Positions 1 through 9,651 of a DNA stretch of 64,000 bases are shown in pieces; within the stretch, counting starts at the first letter, position 1; each line of letters starts with the position of its first letter. The notes beneath the pieces were generated by a model. It was given only the letters and a program-made list of their open reading frames with translations. It did not search any database and was not told where the DNA came from. Origin of the DNA: CAVVST01 sp963750995 (lineage in GTDB: Bacteria > Acidobacteriota > Vicinamibacteria > Vicinamibacterales > UBA2999); assembly GCA_963750995.1 (NCBI GenBank), contig CAVVST010000001.1, forward strand, positions 1 to 64,000, given 5' to 3'. Position numbers and translations under genes: made by a program.

Positions 1-53
1 CGTGCCACGCCGCGGTTCATAGGGTGTTTCCGTTTTAACCGATCCCCCATTGG

Positions 54-1991
54 GTGATCCACTCGTCCCGAACCCGTCGACGATGCGTAGAATTGTCCGA
101 CCAAATGCTCGGCAGCGCCAGCCTCGCGAGCGCCTCGGCGGCGGTGGTCGTCGTCTATCTGCTTGGCTACGTCGTCGGGGCGCTGCTCGTCGAGCCGAAA
201 GCCGACCGGACGACGCTGGCCCTTGGTGTCGTCCGCCTGATCGCAGGACTCCTGCTGACGACTGTCGGCTTTGTCCTGTCTTTGGCGCTCTCCCTGCCGT
301 GGCTCGCCGGTCCCGTGGCACTGTTCATCGGCGCTGTCGTCGTTCACGGGCGCGAGGCCTTCGACCCGCCCCAACCTGATTTCACGTTCAGCTGGGGCAG
401 TGCCGTCACCGGGCTGGTCAGCATCACGGCGTTGTCCCCGTTGGTGATCGCGGCGATGCGCATGGCGCCCGGCGAGTTCCCGCCCATGTTCTTCAACGTC
501 GATACGCCGTATTTCCTGGAGAAGGTGCATGCGCTGGTGACAGCCACCGCTTTCCCTCCAGAATCGCTGAGTGTTGTTGGGGGGAGATGGCCGTACCACT
601 ACGGCGTTCATGGCCTGGCCGCCCTCATCTCACGCAGTTCGGGAGTCGCCCCGCATCACTCACTGTTCCTGATCGTTCTCCCGCTGCTGGCAGGCGGCAT
701 CCTGGCGGCTGCCGTCCTCCTCGCGCGGCAGCTCTGTCCCGCGCTTCCCTCCGTTGTCGCCGTTCCCATGCTGCTCGTCTCGGTCCCGACGCTCTGGTAC
801 AGCTTCTGGCAGTCGCAGGCACCCCTCTTACAGAACGGCCCGTTTCAATCCGTCACCAGGCATTGGGAGATCTGGGGCCTTGCAGCGAATGTCGGTCACA
901 ACGTCGCCGCGCATTTTCTCGTTCTTGCGAGTCTCGCCAGCATCGCACTCGCTCCGACATTCGGCTGGCGCCTGCCGGTGTTCCTCGTCGGGGTCTCTGT
1001 CGTCTTCAAGTCCCCGACCGGCGTAGCCCTTGTCGCCGGATTCATACTCGCACAGACATTTCGCGCCGCAGCAGCGAGAAGCTTCCGGCCGCTCATCCCG
1101 GCGGCAACGGCGGCAGCGCTCTTCGGCGTCTTGTACTTCGCATTGTGGGTCCTGCCGACTTCGACAGCATCACGAACGGAACTCTTTCCGCTCTTCTACG
1201 TGAAGTATCTTGCCGACCGGGACCGCCTGCTCGGGTTCTGCCTGGACGCTGCCTGGCTCCTCCTCCCAGCCCTGATCGTCCTGCCGGTCCTTCCGGCCAG
1301 ACGTGACGACGGGGGTATGCGAAGTCTGCCACTGCTGCTGTTCGCCGCCGCGCCTTTCCTCGTCGTCAACGTGTGGCACCCGGTCGGCCTGAACACAGGG
1401 ATTGGAGCCGATGACGATTGGGGGCAGATCATGTCGCCGGTCCCGATCCTGGTACATGCGTTCGTGTTGAGCGTCGTGGGGGCACGATGGACGACCCTCA
1501 GGTACCTCCGCGCCCCGCTCCTGGGCGTGATCGCGCTAACGGTCGTTCCACCGGTCTGTGCGGCTGCGTGGTATTCGCGACTGCTGATCGTCGAGCCGCA
1601 ACAGGGCTACGAGTTTGTAGACAATCGATCGATTGCCGAGGCCTTGACGGTGATACCGACGAAGAACACCGTGATCGTGACCAACGATCTCCGGTATCCG
1701 GCCGAACAATTCCTGCGCGAGGATCGGCAGATGCAGATCCCTGCGTTGTTCGGTCATCAGGCATTTGCGAGCAACTACGCGTATGAGTCGTATGACTTTT
1801 CAGCAGAGCGAAAAGAGCTTCAGCAGCTTCTGAGCGCTGGCAGCTGGAGTGACGCGATCGTCCAGGCGGCGCGCAGACATCATTGGACACACCTGCTCAT
1901 TCGAAAGGACTACGCGCATCCGGAGCCGATTCCTCTCACGTTGATCTTCGAAAACGAATCCTATGCAGTCTTTCGCTTCGGGGCTTCGTAA
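54..1991 (+). CDS. Large polytopic membrane protein, function unknown
   Basis: A 645-residue protein that is hydrophobic over most of its length, with roughly a dozen predicted membrane segments between residues 25 and 510 and a soluble C-terminal domain of about 130 residues. After the first segments it has an acidic loop with Asp150 in NVDTPYFLEK, followed by WPYHYG at 179-184. Multi-spanning GT-C glycosyltransferases place an acidic residue in an early outer loop in a similar way, so a lipid-linked sugar transferase is possible, but I do not recognise a defined family. The GTG at 54 has no clear ribosome site. The ATG at 105, just before the first hydrophobic stretch, is an equally good start. 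The gene stands alone, with 480 bases of apparently non-coding DNA after it. Confidence 0.7.
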   Translation: MIHSSRTRRRCVELSDQMLGSASLASASAAVVVVYLLGYVVGALLVEPKADRTTLALGVVRLIAGLLLTTVGFVLSLALSLPWLAGPVALFIGAVVVHGREAFDPPQPDFTFSWGSAVTGLVSITALSPLVIAAMRMAPGEFPPMFFNVDTPYFLEKVHALVTATAFPPESLSVVGGRWPYHYGVHGLAALISRSSGVAPHHSLFLIVLPLLAGGILAAAVLLARQLCPALPSVVAVPMLLVSVPTLWYSFWQSQAPLLQNGPFQSVTRHWEIWGLAANVGHNVAAHFLVLASLASIALAPTFGWRLPVFLVGVSVVFKSPTGVALVAGFILAQTFRAAAARSFRPLIPAATAAALFGVLYFALWVLPTSTASRTELFPLFYVKYLADRDRLLGFCLDAAWLLLPALIVLPVLPARRDDGGMRSLPLLLFAAAPFLVVNVWHPVGLNTGIGADDDWGQIMSPVPILVHAFVLSVVGARWTTLRYLRAPLLGVIALTVVPPVCAAAWYSRLLIVEPQQGYEFVDNRSIAEALTVIPTKNTVIVTNDLRYPAEQFLREDRQMQIPALFGHQAFASNYAYESYDFSAERKELQQLLSAGSWSDAIVQAARRHHWTHLLIRKDYAHPEPIPLTLIFENESYAVFRFGAS

Positions 1992-2472
1992 TACGCGCTA
2001 CTGCCCGCTGGTCACTGCCGATTGACGCACTGCCTGCGGCGTCTCCTGAGGCTTTCAAAACGAAGTGGCCTTCCTGCAGGTCTACGCGTTTCGGGTGTGT
2101 AGCTCCTAATGATCCCTAAGGTGCGTGCGGCGTTCTCGTCGCGGTGCATGGGGTTCATCCTCGAGAAGCCCGAAAAACCGTGACCGCGCGGAAGGGGGAG
2201 AACAGCGCGGCGACACCTTGGAGCCAGGCCAATTTGAACTCCGAAACCGTCAACGCGCGCGGTCTTTCTGCGATCAGTGTCTGCCCCGCGACAGAACAAC
2301 GTCTGCCGCCACGCAACAGTACGCATCGAATGCGTGCGCGACGCCAGGCATGCGGCGGGATTTGAGAATGGGCGTCGACTTGCAGTGTCTGGCGTGGAGC
2401 GCGGGTCAGGCAACGGGCCTCAGCCATCGGACCCGACGCGCCCCCAGGCGAACCTCGACTCGCGCTCCACTT
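1992..2472. other. Intergenic stretch without recognisable gene
   Basis: About 480 bases between the membrane protein and the first lipoprotein. Open frames exist on both strands, but their translations are arginine-rich and lack domain features, as expected for chance frames in GC-rich DNA. The plus frame opening at 2125 is only an upstream extension of the lipoprotein gene. I see no clear repeat or promoter. Confidence 0.5.
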
Positions 2473-3381
2473 ATGACCGATCTGTCTTCGTTGCTTAGGC
2501 GCTGCCTCGCCGCCGCTGTCATCGTGATGGTGTCGGCGTGCGCGCCGGTACACGTCGCACCCGTGCACACGGCGGCACCGGTAGAGGCCGAAAATCCCGA
2601 CGATGCATTCGGCCGAGCGGTGCTCGTTCCGTGCAACACCGCCCCGAGGATGACCGCCGAGGTGTCTGTTCGCGGTCATTTAAGAGGTGCTCGGTTTCGC
2701 GGGCGGTTCTGGGTCGGAACCGATCTCTTTACGGGGTCACTGCGTCTGGAATCCAGCCAGGATTCTCCTCCGTCGTTCGTCTACGTCGCCAGCAACACGT
2801 TCGACGCATCAAGCCAGGTGCGTGGAACGCATGGAACCCTCTTCTTGCCTCGGCACAATTCGTTCGTCACACCCGAGCGTTCGCGCGTCGTGCTGGAAAC
2901 GGTGCTCGGTGTGCCGCTGTCGCCCGAAGAGGTGCTGTGGGTACTCACCGGGTGTCCGTTCGGCTTCGGTTTACTTGAGTCTCGGCAGATGCGAAGTAAC
3001 GTGGTCAAGGTCACGCTAATCGGATCGCATTCGCCGCTGGAGCTCTGGGCACAGAAAGACAGGTCGTCCTCCCAGTGGGCCGTACGCGAGATGACAGGCG
3101 CCATTCCAGATGAACCACTTCGGTGGCGGGCGATGTTCGGTGAGCGCGTCAGCCATATTGTTCGAGAGATTCGTCTCGTCAGTGAAGAATGGAACGGGGT
3201 TGGCGGTGTGTTCGACCTTCGGTTATCGCTGCACCGCGTCCAAATCAATCCAACGCTCGATGGTCACACGTTCACGCCGGCGCTGCGAGCACCGGTGTCG
3301 CCTGTGTCGCTGGATAGCGTGCGGCGAACACGGCGACGACCGGACTCGCCGCTGATCAGCGACCCATCGGAAGCGCGATAA
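2473..3381 (+). CDS. LolB-like outer-membrane lipoprotein (first of a tandem pair)
   Basis: A 302-residue lipoprotein. The start at 2473 was chosen because it opens directly into a lipoprotein signal, a positive N-terminus and hydrophobic core ending in the lipobox VSAC (Cys23), although the frame is open further upstream. The mature part begins with an N-terminal core (MTAEVSVRGHLRGARFRGRF) followed by a block on valued folding (DLFTGSLRLES) and the segment VLGVPLSPEEVLWVLTGCPF. This pattern, a secreted beta-rich protein with a 'GVPLxPxxLxxxLxGC' block, resembles LolB-like lipoproteins of Acidobacteria and Deltaproteobacteria, which by family knowledge act in lipoprotein insertion or lipid handling at the outer membrane. 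The next gene starts 13 bases downstream and is a clear paralogue, so the two probably form one operon. The LolB assignment is by pattern only. Confidence 0.65.
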   Translation: MTDLSSLLRRCLAAAVIVMVSACAPVHVAPVHTAAPVEAENPDDAFGRAVLVPCNTAPRMTAEVSVRGHLRGARFRGRFWVGTDLFTGSLRLESSQDSPPSFVYVASNTFDASSQVRGTHGTLFLPRHNSFVTPERSRVVLETVLGVPLSPEEVLWVLTGCPFGFGLLESRQMRSNVVKVTLIGSHSPLELWAQKDRSSSQWAVREMTGAIPDEPLRWRAMFGERVSHIVREIRLVSEEWNGVGGVFDLRLSLHRVQINPTLDGHTFTPALRAPVSPVSLDSVRRTRRRPDSPLISDPSEAR

Positions 3382-3394
3382 GAGATCGGCCCCT

Positions 3395-4303
3395 ATGCGC
3401 CTGTCAATCCCACCGATCGCCCTGTGTGCCGGCGGCCTCATTATCGTGGCCTCGGGGTGCGCCTCCGTCCAAGACGTCCCACGCGATGCTGTCGGGGTTG
3501 AGTGGGCCGACCCGGCGTCTATGGCGCCGTTGGGTGACCTTCAACTGTACGGCTGCCCCTTTCCCAATACGGCGATCACTGCCGACGTCGCTGTGCGCGG
3601 AACGGCGAAGGGGGATCGTGTGCGCGGCGACTTTCGCGCACGGACCGATCTGCTCTCCGGATCGTTGCATCTCGAATCGATCGACGCGGCACTGCCGGCG
3701 TTCACCTTCGTGGCGAGAGATGCCTGGAAGACGTCCGACGACGTGATCGCGGCGTTGTTCTTGCGGGGCAATCAAACGGTGCGAAGCGAGCGGTCGATCG
3801 ATGTGATTCAGGCGCTACTCGGGGTGCCCTTGACGGCCGGGGATCTCGCATGGGTTATCAGCGGATGCCTCGCGCGAGGACGCTTCGAGGGGTCTATTTC
3901 TGCGCGACGGTTTGGAGAACACTTGGTGCAGTTCTCGCTGGAGCGGGAGCGTCCAATCGAAATGTGGATGCGACGGACGAATGAGCGTTTTGGGTGGACA
4001 CCGTTTTCGCTGCTGACCACTGTCGCGGGCGACATCATTCGATGGAGGGCCACGTTCGATGACCGCGTGCATGGCGTTCCCGCGCGCGTCCATGTAGTCA
4101 GCGACGACTGGCACGGGATCGTCGGCCGGACGTTTGACCTGCAGTTCTCGCTCACCCACGTTCGGCTTGATCCGATGTTCGACCCCTCTGCGTTTGCCGA
4201 TCCACCGCAGGGCCCGGGATCGATCGTGGCCGTCAATGACTTATGGCGAACGCGACCGCCACAGAGACTCCCGCTGCTGATCGAAGACCGTACCAAGCAG
4301 TAG
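3395..4303 (+). CDS. LolB-like outer-membrane lipoprotein (second of a tandem pair)
   Basis: A 302-residue lipoprotein with a signal ending in the lipobox VASGC. It has exactly the same length as its upstream neighbour and aligns with it throughout: ITADVAVRGTAKGDRVRGDF matches the neighbour's MTAEVSVRGHLRGARFRGRF, DLLSGSLHLES matches DLFTGSLRLES, and LLGVPLTAGDLAWVISGC matches VLGVPLSPEEVLWVLTGC. The two genes are 13 bases apart and arose by tandem duplication followed by considerable divergence. The LolB-like fold assignment has the same basis and the same uncertainty as for the neighbour. Sequence after the stop enters a decayed region. Confidence 0.65.
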   Translation: MRLSIPPIALCAGGLIIVASGCASVQDVPRDAVGVEWADPASMAPLGDLQLYGCPFPNTAITADVAVRGTAKGDRVRGDFRARTDLLSGSLHLESIDAALPAFTFVARDAWKTSDDVIAALFLRGNQTVRSERSIDVIQALLGVPLTAGDLAWVISGCLARGRFEGSISARRFGEHLVQFSLERERPIEMWMRRTNERFGWTPFSLLTTVAGDIIRWRATFDDRVHGVPARVHVVSDDWHGIVGRTFDLQFSLTHVRLDPMFDPSAFADPPQGPGSIVAVNDLWRTRPPQRLPLLIEDRTKQ

Positions 4304-4336
4304 CGACGCTGGGTAATCCTGCCCGCGCCGTTCGGG

Positions 4337-4586
4337 TCACCGTGGGCAGTCGCGTCCGAAGCCCAGGTCGGCCAGGGCCTTTCCGCGCTTCGCCAACTCG
4401 CGCTCGAACGCGGCGAGGTCGATGTCTTCCGCCGGTCGCGTGCAACGCGACGTGCCGCGAGAACCGGGGCGCCCCTTCGGCATCCTGCATCCGCGTGTGC
4501 CGCTCGAGGACGGCGAGGAGGTCGTTCTCGATGCGCTCGACGAGCGCCACCACGAACCGTTCGTCATGGTCGGTGTCGGTGTTCAT
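4337..4586 (-). pseudogene. Small acidic protein gene broken by a +1 shift
   Basis: Reading from an ATG at 4586, with AAAGAAGTG upstream as a weak ribosome site, the protein runs MNTDTDHDERFVVALVERIE and on to about HVALHATG near 4427. After that the sensible reading moves to the neighbouring frame, giving EDIDLAAFERELAKRGKALA and ending in DLGFGRDCPR at 4337. Both halves are acidic and helical, whereas the unshifted continuation is arginine-rich nonsense. One extra base near 4425 restores a single protein of about 82 residues. I do not recognise the family. It is either a true pseudogene or a sequencing insertion. Confidence 0.5.
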
Positions 4587-5492
4587 CGTCGTCACTTCTT
4601 TGGCCGTGTCCTGGCGGCCGGGGTCGTCTGCGTGGACGCCGGTGGCGGCTCGGGCGGCGCCGAACACACGCCTCAAGCTGATCAAGCCGGACGAGAAGCG
4701 GCAAGTGTTCCCGCCCTTCGATGATTTGGCGTTTCAAGTTTGCCGGGTGTCCCGTGTCATCGGTGGTGACTTCGTAGAGGGCAATCTGTCCTGCCCCATC
4801 TCGCGTTCAAGGACGCCTGACCCCGATCTGTAAACTCAACCCGACAAGCCTCCACTTCGCGCATTGGAAGTGGGTTGCCACTTGGAGAAATTTGACTCGC
4901 GCCCAAATCAACTATTACCACCGGTTCCACGAATGCAAATATCGCAACCGCGACGACGAAAGTGTGCGCGAATCGCAGCCCCATATGTTGTTTGACCCCG
5001 TTTTCCGAAATGGGCTTCACACGGGCGCAAGAGGGTCTCCCAGAGCAGGACCAGTCCGATCAGGAGGCTCGGTCCCTCCTGCCGGACATCTCCGGGCACC
5101 CTGTTCAGCAGGAATACGCTAGTGGATAGAAAGACACCGATGTTCGCAGGCTCCTCCGGCACAGCCCTAATCGGGGGCACCAAGCGGTGCCCCCGTTACG
5201 GCTGCACTTCTACATCACGGCCCTAGGGACCCAACTTCGGGATGCGCGTGAACGGCTGTGCCTGTTGCGCGGCAACTCTCAATCGCCACGGTGCAACAAC
5301 TGCCCGCCGGGGCCCCAGCGTTTCCGGGCTGCACGCCCCGGCGAGCGTCGTCACGACCCGCCGCAGTCATTTAACAAGTGCTCCTTCGAGCGGACGTGTC
5401 AGGCGGTCGGCGAATTCACGAGCCACGTATCGCTGACCCCAAGCGCCGGCACGTCCGAGGAGCTGCCACGCGATCGGATGTCGCCGCCGGCG
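4587..5492. other. About 900 bases of decayed or non-coding DNA
   Basis: No intact gene is visible. On the minus strand two hydrophobic fragments appear in different frames: NIGVFLSTSVFLLNRVPG near 5110-5150 and AHTFVVAVAIFAFVEPVVIV near 4915-4970. They could be pieces of a decayed small membrane protein, but neither has a credible start or family match. The plus-strand frames look like chance frames. Confidence 0.4.
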
Positions 5493-6842
5493 TTACTTTT
5501 CGAAACGTTGGAGCGCGTCGATGATGCGCCGCCCTACAAGGCGGTGACCGTCAGCGTTGTAATGGAGCCCGCGCGTCTTGAGTAGGTGTCGTCCCTCGTC
5601 GGACGGGAACAGCGAGAGCGGATTGGGATGTCCCCTGAAATCAGGGGTCAGATCGACCGTGGGCAGGCCAAGATCCGCAGCGAGGGCCAGTACGCGTTCG
5701 TGATAGGGAGGATCCCGATCAGCCATTACTGACGCAACTTGGGGCAGGTAGACAAAGTGCAACACCCCTCCCCATTCTTTGACGGTACGGTGCGCCTCCG
5801 CGAGGATCCGGCCGAACTCGTCCAGCGCAGGTGGGGGGCTAACGATGGGCTGCTCCTGACCTTCGACAATCCCGGTCATCAAGCGTAGGGTGCGCAACTT
5901 CGCGAAGGGGCCCATTGACGACGGTTCCTCCGGCGGCGTCCAGGCCGCAAAGCGTGCATCGAATTGCCGGCGCATCTCATTACCGATCGCGACCGAGCGG
6001 AGGCGTAATTGCTGCGTATAGTCAGGTTCTAGATAGCGCCGCAGCACCGGGCTTTTCAGTTCGGTCGGCAAGTCCGGCGTGAGGTCATTGGCTTCGAAGA
6101 AAAACCAGACGACGTGGGCGGGGCGCAGCGGGGCGACGTACTCGCGGATTGTTGCAAGTTCCGCCAGCGGGCCATGGCCCGCATGTCCGACGCTGAGGGT
6201 GCCCGGGTGCGCGTCACGGATGACGGCGGCGAGACTATCCTCGCGGCGTACGCACCAGCCCTCGACGAAGGAGTCACCAATCAGCGCCACCTCCCCGGGG
6301 CGTTCCCATATCGCGTCGGGGCCATTGAAGCCGAAGCGGTCACTGATATACGTGACATACGAACCGGCCTCGTTACACATCACGATCCGCGCGTGGGGCA
6401 CGCCCGAGAGCGGCACCACCGGCATCCCCATCACGGAGGGAGGCGACTCCAACCGCGTGGCCAACACCTTAACTGGATACACCCACGTTCCATCGGCTCG
6501 CAGGTCGCGCACGACCTCGAAGATACCTCGCTGATCGAAGCCGTCACGCGGGTACGGGCCTCGCAGCTTGAGAGGGTCCCAGAAGAAGAAGCCCTCCATC
6601 GCATACAGCGCGGCGATCCCGAAAACGACCATGAGAACGATTCGCGCTCGAGTGCGGGACGGGAATGTGAACGTCGCCAGCACGGCCACCGCGAGCGCGA
6701 CGCACGCGACGCAGGCCGCCACGTCCAACGGGGTACGCAGGTAAGCGTCCTTGTGCGTGACCAGATAGGTGACGCCCAAGACCAGCACGCCGACGAACGC
6801 GAGCAAAACCCAATCGGAAGTTCGTACTCGCACGTTGGTCAC
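5493..6842 (-). CDS. Membrane-anchored SGNH/GDSL-type hydrolase
   Basis: A 449-residue protein with three N-terminal membrane segments (about residues 11-29, 41-60 and 67-88) followed by a soluble domain on the far side of the membrane. The domain carries an SGNH block I, GDSFVEG at 189-195 with Ser191 as nucleophile, a middle block around FFFEANDLTPD, and a C-terminal HYNADGHRLVG that supplies the catalytic His. Proteins of this layout are often esterases or O-acyl modifying enzymes acting on envelope polysaccharides. The substrate cannot be read from the sequence. The start is a GTG at 6842 without a convincing ribosome site. Immediately upstream lies a kinase remnant whose stop overlaps this start. 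Confidence 0.75.
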   Translation of the reverse strand: MTNVRVRTSDWVLLAFVGVLVLGVTYLVTHKDAYLRTPLDVAACVACVALAVAVLATFTFPSRTRARIVLMVVFGIAALYAMEGFFFWDPLKLRGPYPRDGFDQRGIFEVVRDLRADGTWVYPVKVLATRLESPPSVMGMPVVPLSGVPHARIVMCNEAGSYVTYISDRFGFNGPDAIWERPGEVALIGDSFVEGWCVRREDSLAAVIRDAHPGTLSVGHAGHGPLAELATIREYVAPLRPAHVVWFFFEANDLTPDLPTELKSPVLRRYLEPDYTQQLRLRSVAIGNEMRRQFDARFAAWTPPEEPSSMGPFAKLRTLRLMTGIVEGQEQPIVSPPPALDEFGRILAEAHRTVKEWGGVLHFVYLPQVASVMADRDPPYHERVLALAADLGLPTVDLTPDFRGHPNPLSLFPSDEGRHLLKTRGLHYNADGHRLVGRRIIDALQRFEK

Positions 6843-7078
6843 GGCATCAGTGCTCCTAAATCGGATTCGTCGCCGGCAAGACCCTGGAGGTGCGGCGTGA
6901 TGTCCGGCAGCACGTTCAGGGCATCGTGCCCCTTGAGCCCCTTGAGATGTGCTCGCCCGACCTTCCCCACGCCGCCCTCGCCAATCAGGGCGGTGACTTC
7001 ATAGGGGCTCGACTTCGGAAAGGCGGCGTAAGCCGTTCGGTGCACGGCAAGGCGGAACACGGACCGAGCCGCCCGCAT
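6839..7078 (-). pseudogene. Remnant of a eukaryote-like Ser/Thr protein kinase N-terminus
   Basis: The frame contains YEVTALIGEGGVGKVGRAHL and then DDALNVLPD-like text (HDALNVLPDI). This is the start of a Pkn-type kinase catalytic domain: glycine-rich loop GEGGxGKV, then the ALKVLPD strand that carries the ATP-binding Lys. Here that Lys has become Asn, the Tyr after GKV has become Gly, and the frame ends about 20 residues later, so no HRD or DFG motif follows. Acidobacteria carry many such kinases with the wording YEVTALIGEGGMGKVYRAHD, which makes recognition easy. It is a degraded fragment and cannot be a working kinase. Confidence 0.65.
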
Positions 7079-7103
7079 TCTGCCCGAGTCGTCCTAAGCC
7101 GGA

Positions 7104-7466
7104 TTACGGCAGCGCCCGAACAATCCCGTATCCGAGCACTGGAAGCGCGACGAATCCGAGCACGCTGAGTCCGTACGGCAGGACCGGGACCGCACGCGCG
7201 AGTACCAATTCAATGGCGATGGCCGACATCGACACGATAATCGCCCACGTCGCAAGCAGCTTTCCCGCCTTCCACCAGGACTCGGCGAACCCAAAATACA
7301 GGAGCGTTGCGACGTCGAATACAGCCGCTGTACCCGCCGAACATGTGAGGAACGTCTCCAAGGGCGCGCGGCCGTACTGCAACTCCACCGCGTGTCTCTG
7401 CTGATAGAACAGGAAAATCGAAAAAGCAGCAAAACAGACGATCAGGTCGAAGGGCAACTCAAACAT
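7104..7466 (-). CDS. Small four-helix membrane protein, unknown
   Basis: A 120-residue protein with four predicted membrane helices (FDLIVCFAAFSIFLFYQ, FLTCSAGTAAVFDVATLLYF, LLATWAIIVSMSAIAIELVL and LPYGLSVLGFVALPVLGYGI). I chose the ATG at 7466 because the first helix begins right after it; the open frame continues 31 residues upstream with a basic, non-hydrophobic sequence. There is no strong ribosome site. It lies in a region of remnants but its own frame is intact and shows clear membrane periodicity. Function unknown. Confidence 0.5.
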   Translation of the reverse strand: MFELPFDLIVCFAAFSIFLFYQQRHAVELQYGRAPLETFLTCSAGTAAVFDVATLLYFGFAESWWKAGKLLATWAIIVSMSAIAIELVLARAVPVLPYGLSVLGFVALPVLGYGIVRALP

Positions 7467-7863
7467 CACGCGCGCCGAGCTGCTTCTGCGGTGCGCGACA
7501 AAAAAGGGTGCGACGCCGCAACTCTGGAGACGCAATCGCCGAAATGCGAGACTAAACACCTCCTTTTCACGGACTTGCCTTCGTGATGCGTGGTATGCGA
7601 ACGGTAGCGCTAATACGGGAGCAATTCACAGACCGCAATTCCACTGCGTTCGTGCGCTAGCCTGTCGCCGTACGCGGACGCGACGGTCGGTTAAGCCCGT
7701 GGCGCACCTAATCACGAGGGGTGCCCCACCCCGGCCATCGCGCGGTGGACGAAGCCCTCGGTCGACAAGATTTACGACTGCAACCGACAGGCAAATTGAG
7801 GGTGCACTGTCGCTGTTTACTGCAAGCTCGACCCCGATTAATGTTGAGGGGGAAGCTGCGGGA

Positions 7864-8348
7864 CCTTCCGCTGTCGCCTCCGTGCTGACAGCGCGATCCG
7901 TAGGTGTTGAACGGCCGAACCACAACGGTGGGATAGCCATAGCTAAGAAAAAACGCGCGCGCATAACACTCGCCCACAAGCTTTAAGCCGCCGTACACGG
8001 TCGACGGACGGGTGGGATGTTCCTCGGTCATCGGCACGTGGAGGGCTGTGCGTACACCTCGGAACTCGACACGTAGACGAAACGAGGGACGCCCGACTCG
8101 CGCGAGGCCCGGAGGAGATGCAGCGTGCCCGTGGCGTTGACGTCATGATTTCTCGATTGGCGAGTGGGTCGAATGGCGAACACCCATACACGCGAGGTGA
8201 TAACACCACGCGTGCGTCTCCGAGGAATGGGCGGATAACCGCCACATCGTGCACGTCCGCTTTGATCAGCGTCACAGCGTCCGAAGCGACCGCCGTCGAG
8301 GTTCTCGCGTCCCCCCGTGACAAGCATCGTGGAACGAGTAAGTGTCAT
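7864..8348 (-). pseudogene. Decayed NAD-dependent sugar epimerase/dehydratase
   Basis: Three frames on the minus strand each hold a piece of an extended short-chain dehydrogenase. In order: MLVTGG at 8327 (start of the Rossmann loop), DAVTLIKADVHDVAVIRPFL, NHDVNATGTLHLLRASRESG with FVYVSSSEVY (the beta strand with the catalytic Ser), and STVYGGLKLVGECYARAF with VVVRPFNTYGSR. The YxxxK catalytic pair is still visible in YGGLK. The glycine-rich loop is truncated, and the pieces need both an extra base (near 8160) and a missing base (near 8050) to join. The protein would belong to the UDP-glucose 4-epimerase or dTDP-glucose 4,6-dehydratase group. Mixed insertions and deletions make this a true pseudogene rather than a simple base-calling error. 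Confidence 0.6.
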
Positions 8349-9078
8349 CAGTTTCTGCGGACCTTGACGGCACGCCAGCGTCAAGCAAAACGGCTACGCC
8401 CTTGGTAATGACGCATCGACGTCCGACAGTCGCGCGGTGGTCACCTAGCTCGGAGGATGACAAGTCGATACGACGTTCACGCAGATCCGATTCGGTCCGG
8501 TTTGACAACACTTTGGCTAAGTCCCGAAACGCTCCGCAAAAACGGGCGCGTAAGGAGACATTCGACGCTCGATATGTGAACACCTCCGAATTGACCGACG
8601 AGGCGATGAATTGGGTCGGCGCTGATGCCCACGTGAGTCCATATTCGCCAAACACGAAAGTGTCCGCCGCGCGCCCGCGGGTGCTTCCCCAAGCGGCGCC
8701 CGGCAGGCTGTCGGAACGCCGCTCAGCGACGGGAGGGAGGCCTCCACGAATGAGAGACGAGAGACTCCCGCTGCACGTCACATTTATTTATTGCTGGAAT
8801 GCAGACCGTCTGCGAGGCCGCCGCCAAAAGCGGAGTCGGCCTGCGCAGGGAGGCGACGTGGCGGTTTGCAATTCAACACATGTCCGGTAAGCAGCGACGT
8901 GGACAACGCAAACTACGTATGGATGAGATCGGTGAAAATTTCCTTCAGACCGCGCTGCGGGGTTGCTGTCCGGAAATCGGGGTCGCTCGGTGACGGGGTT
9001 AGGGAATGTCGGTCGGTTCGCACCGGCCTGTTCCCGCTTTCAGTGCGGATTTCTCAATAGGTCGCGGAGAAAGCCAGC
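8349..9078. other. Non-coding or decayed stretch
   Basis: About 730 bases between the epimerase remnant and the next secreted protein gene. Open frames on both strands (for example 8272-8781 minus) have no start signal, no recognisable domain and biased composition. It probably holds further remains of the glycan-synthesis locus suggested by the epimerase fragment, but I cannot identify any of them. Confidence 0.4.
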
Positions 9079-9651
9079 CTAGTGAGTGCTGCTGATCAAA
9101 TACTCCCGCAAGACGAGCTCCACGAGCCTGGCCGATCGGAGGGTGTTTGAGCCGGACTCAGCCGAGTCTGGACAGATTGTCGTGTTCGCCGCGACCACGA
9201 ACCCGGTCGTCAGCTGTTCATTCCCGGAGACATTTCCACGCTCGGAGCCCACTTGGACCGTGCGTGAGAGGAAGACTTGATCGAAGGTCAGGTCACTACC
9301 AATCTGCAGCCTTGTCCGGACGGTCGCTCCTGCTGTGAGCGGTGGGCCTTGCGAGAGGCCGTTAACGGTCCACTCCACGTCCGTAATCACAAGTTGTCTT
9401 CCCGGAGGAACCGTAAACGGGTCGGATGCCCTTGTTCCATCCGGGAACACCCGAAACAGAGCCTTGTCTTTGAAAGACGCGGTGGGAGGGCAGACGGCCA
9501 GGCCGCGGCCACCGAGACTCCCGTCGCGCAAAACGACGTGGTCGCTGATGTCTTGTCCCTGGTGGCTGATTTGAGCCGCAGCCGGTTCGCCAGCCAGTGC
9601 CATCGCGGCGACCACTACGCAAGCCAAAGGTCTTGCGATTGTGTAGCGCAT
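9079..9651 (-). CDS. Secreted protein of unknown function
   Basis: A 190-residue exported protein. The start at 9651 is fixed by a good ribosome site, AGGAG, eight bases upstream, and opens into a signal peptide (MRYTIARPLACVVVAAMALA, cleavage after AAA near residue 30). The mature part is beta-rich with two cysteines (VCPPTAS and TTICPDS) that may pair. It includes a segment on range values (FTVPPGRQLVITDVEWTV) reminiscent of small secreted beta-sandwich proteins. I do not recognise a named family. It stands alone in a gene-poor region, with its frame intact, which argues that it is under selection. Confidence 0.6.
   Translation of the reverse strand: MRYTIARPLACVVVAAMALAGEPAAAQISHQGQDISDHVVLRDGSLGGRGLAVCPPTASFKDKALFRVFPDGTRASDPFTVPPGRQLVITDVEWTVNGLSQGPPLTAGATVRTRLQIGSDLTFDQVFLSRTVQVGSERGNVSGNEQLTTGFVVAANTTICPDSAESGSNTLRSARLVELVLREYLISSTH

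Noticed and set aside
2012..2413. Minus-strand gene upstream of the lipoprotein pair
   Set aside because: Arg/Ser/Pro-rich translation with no start signal, hydrophobic core or motif.
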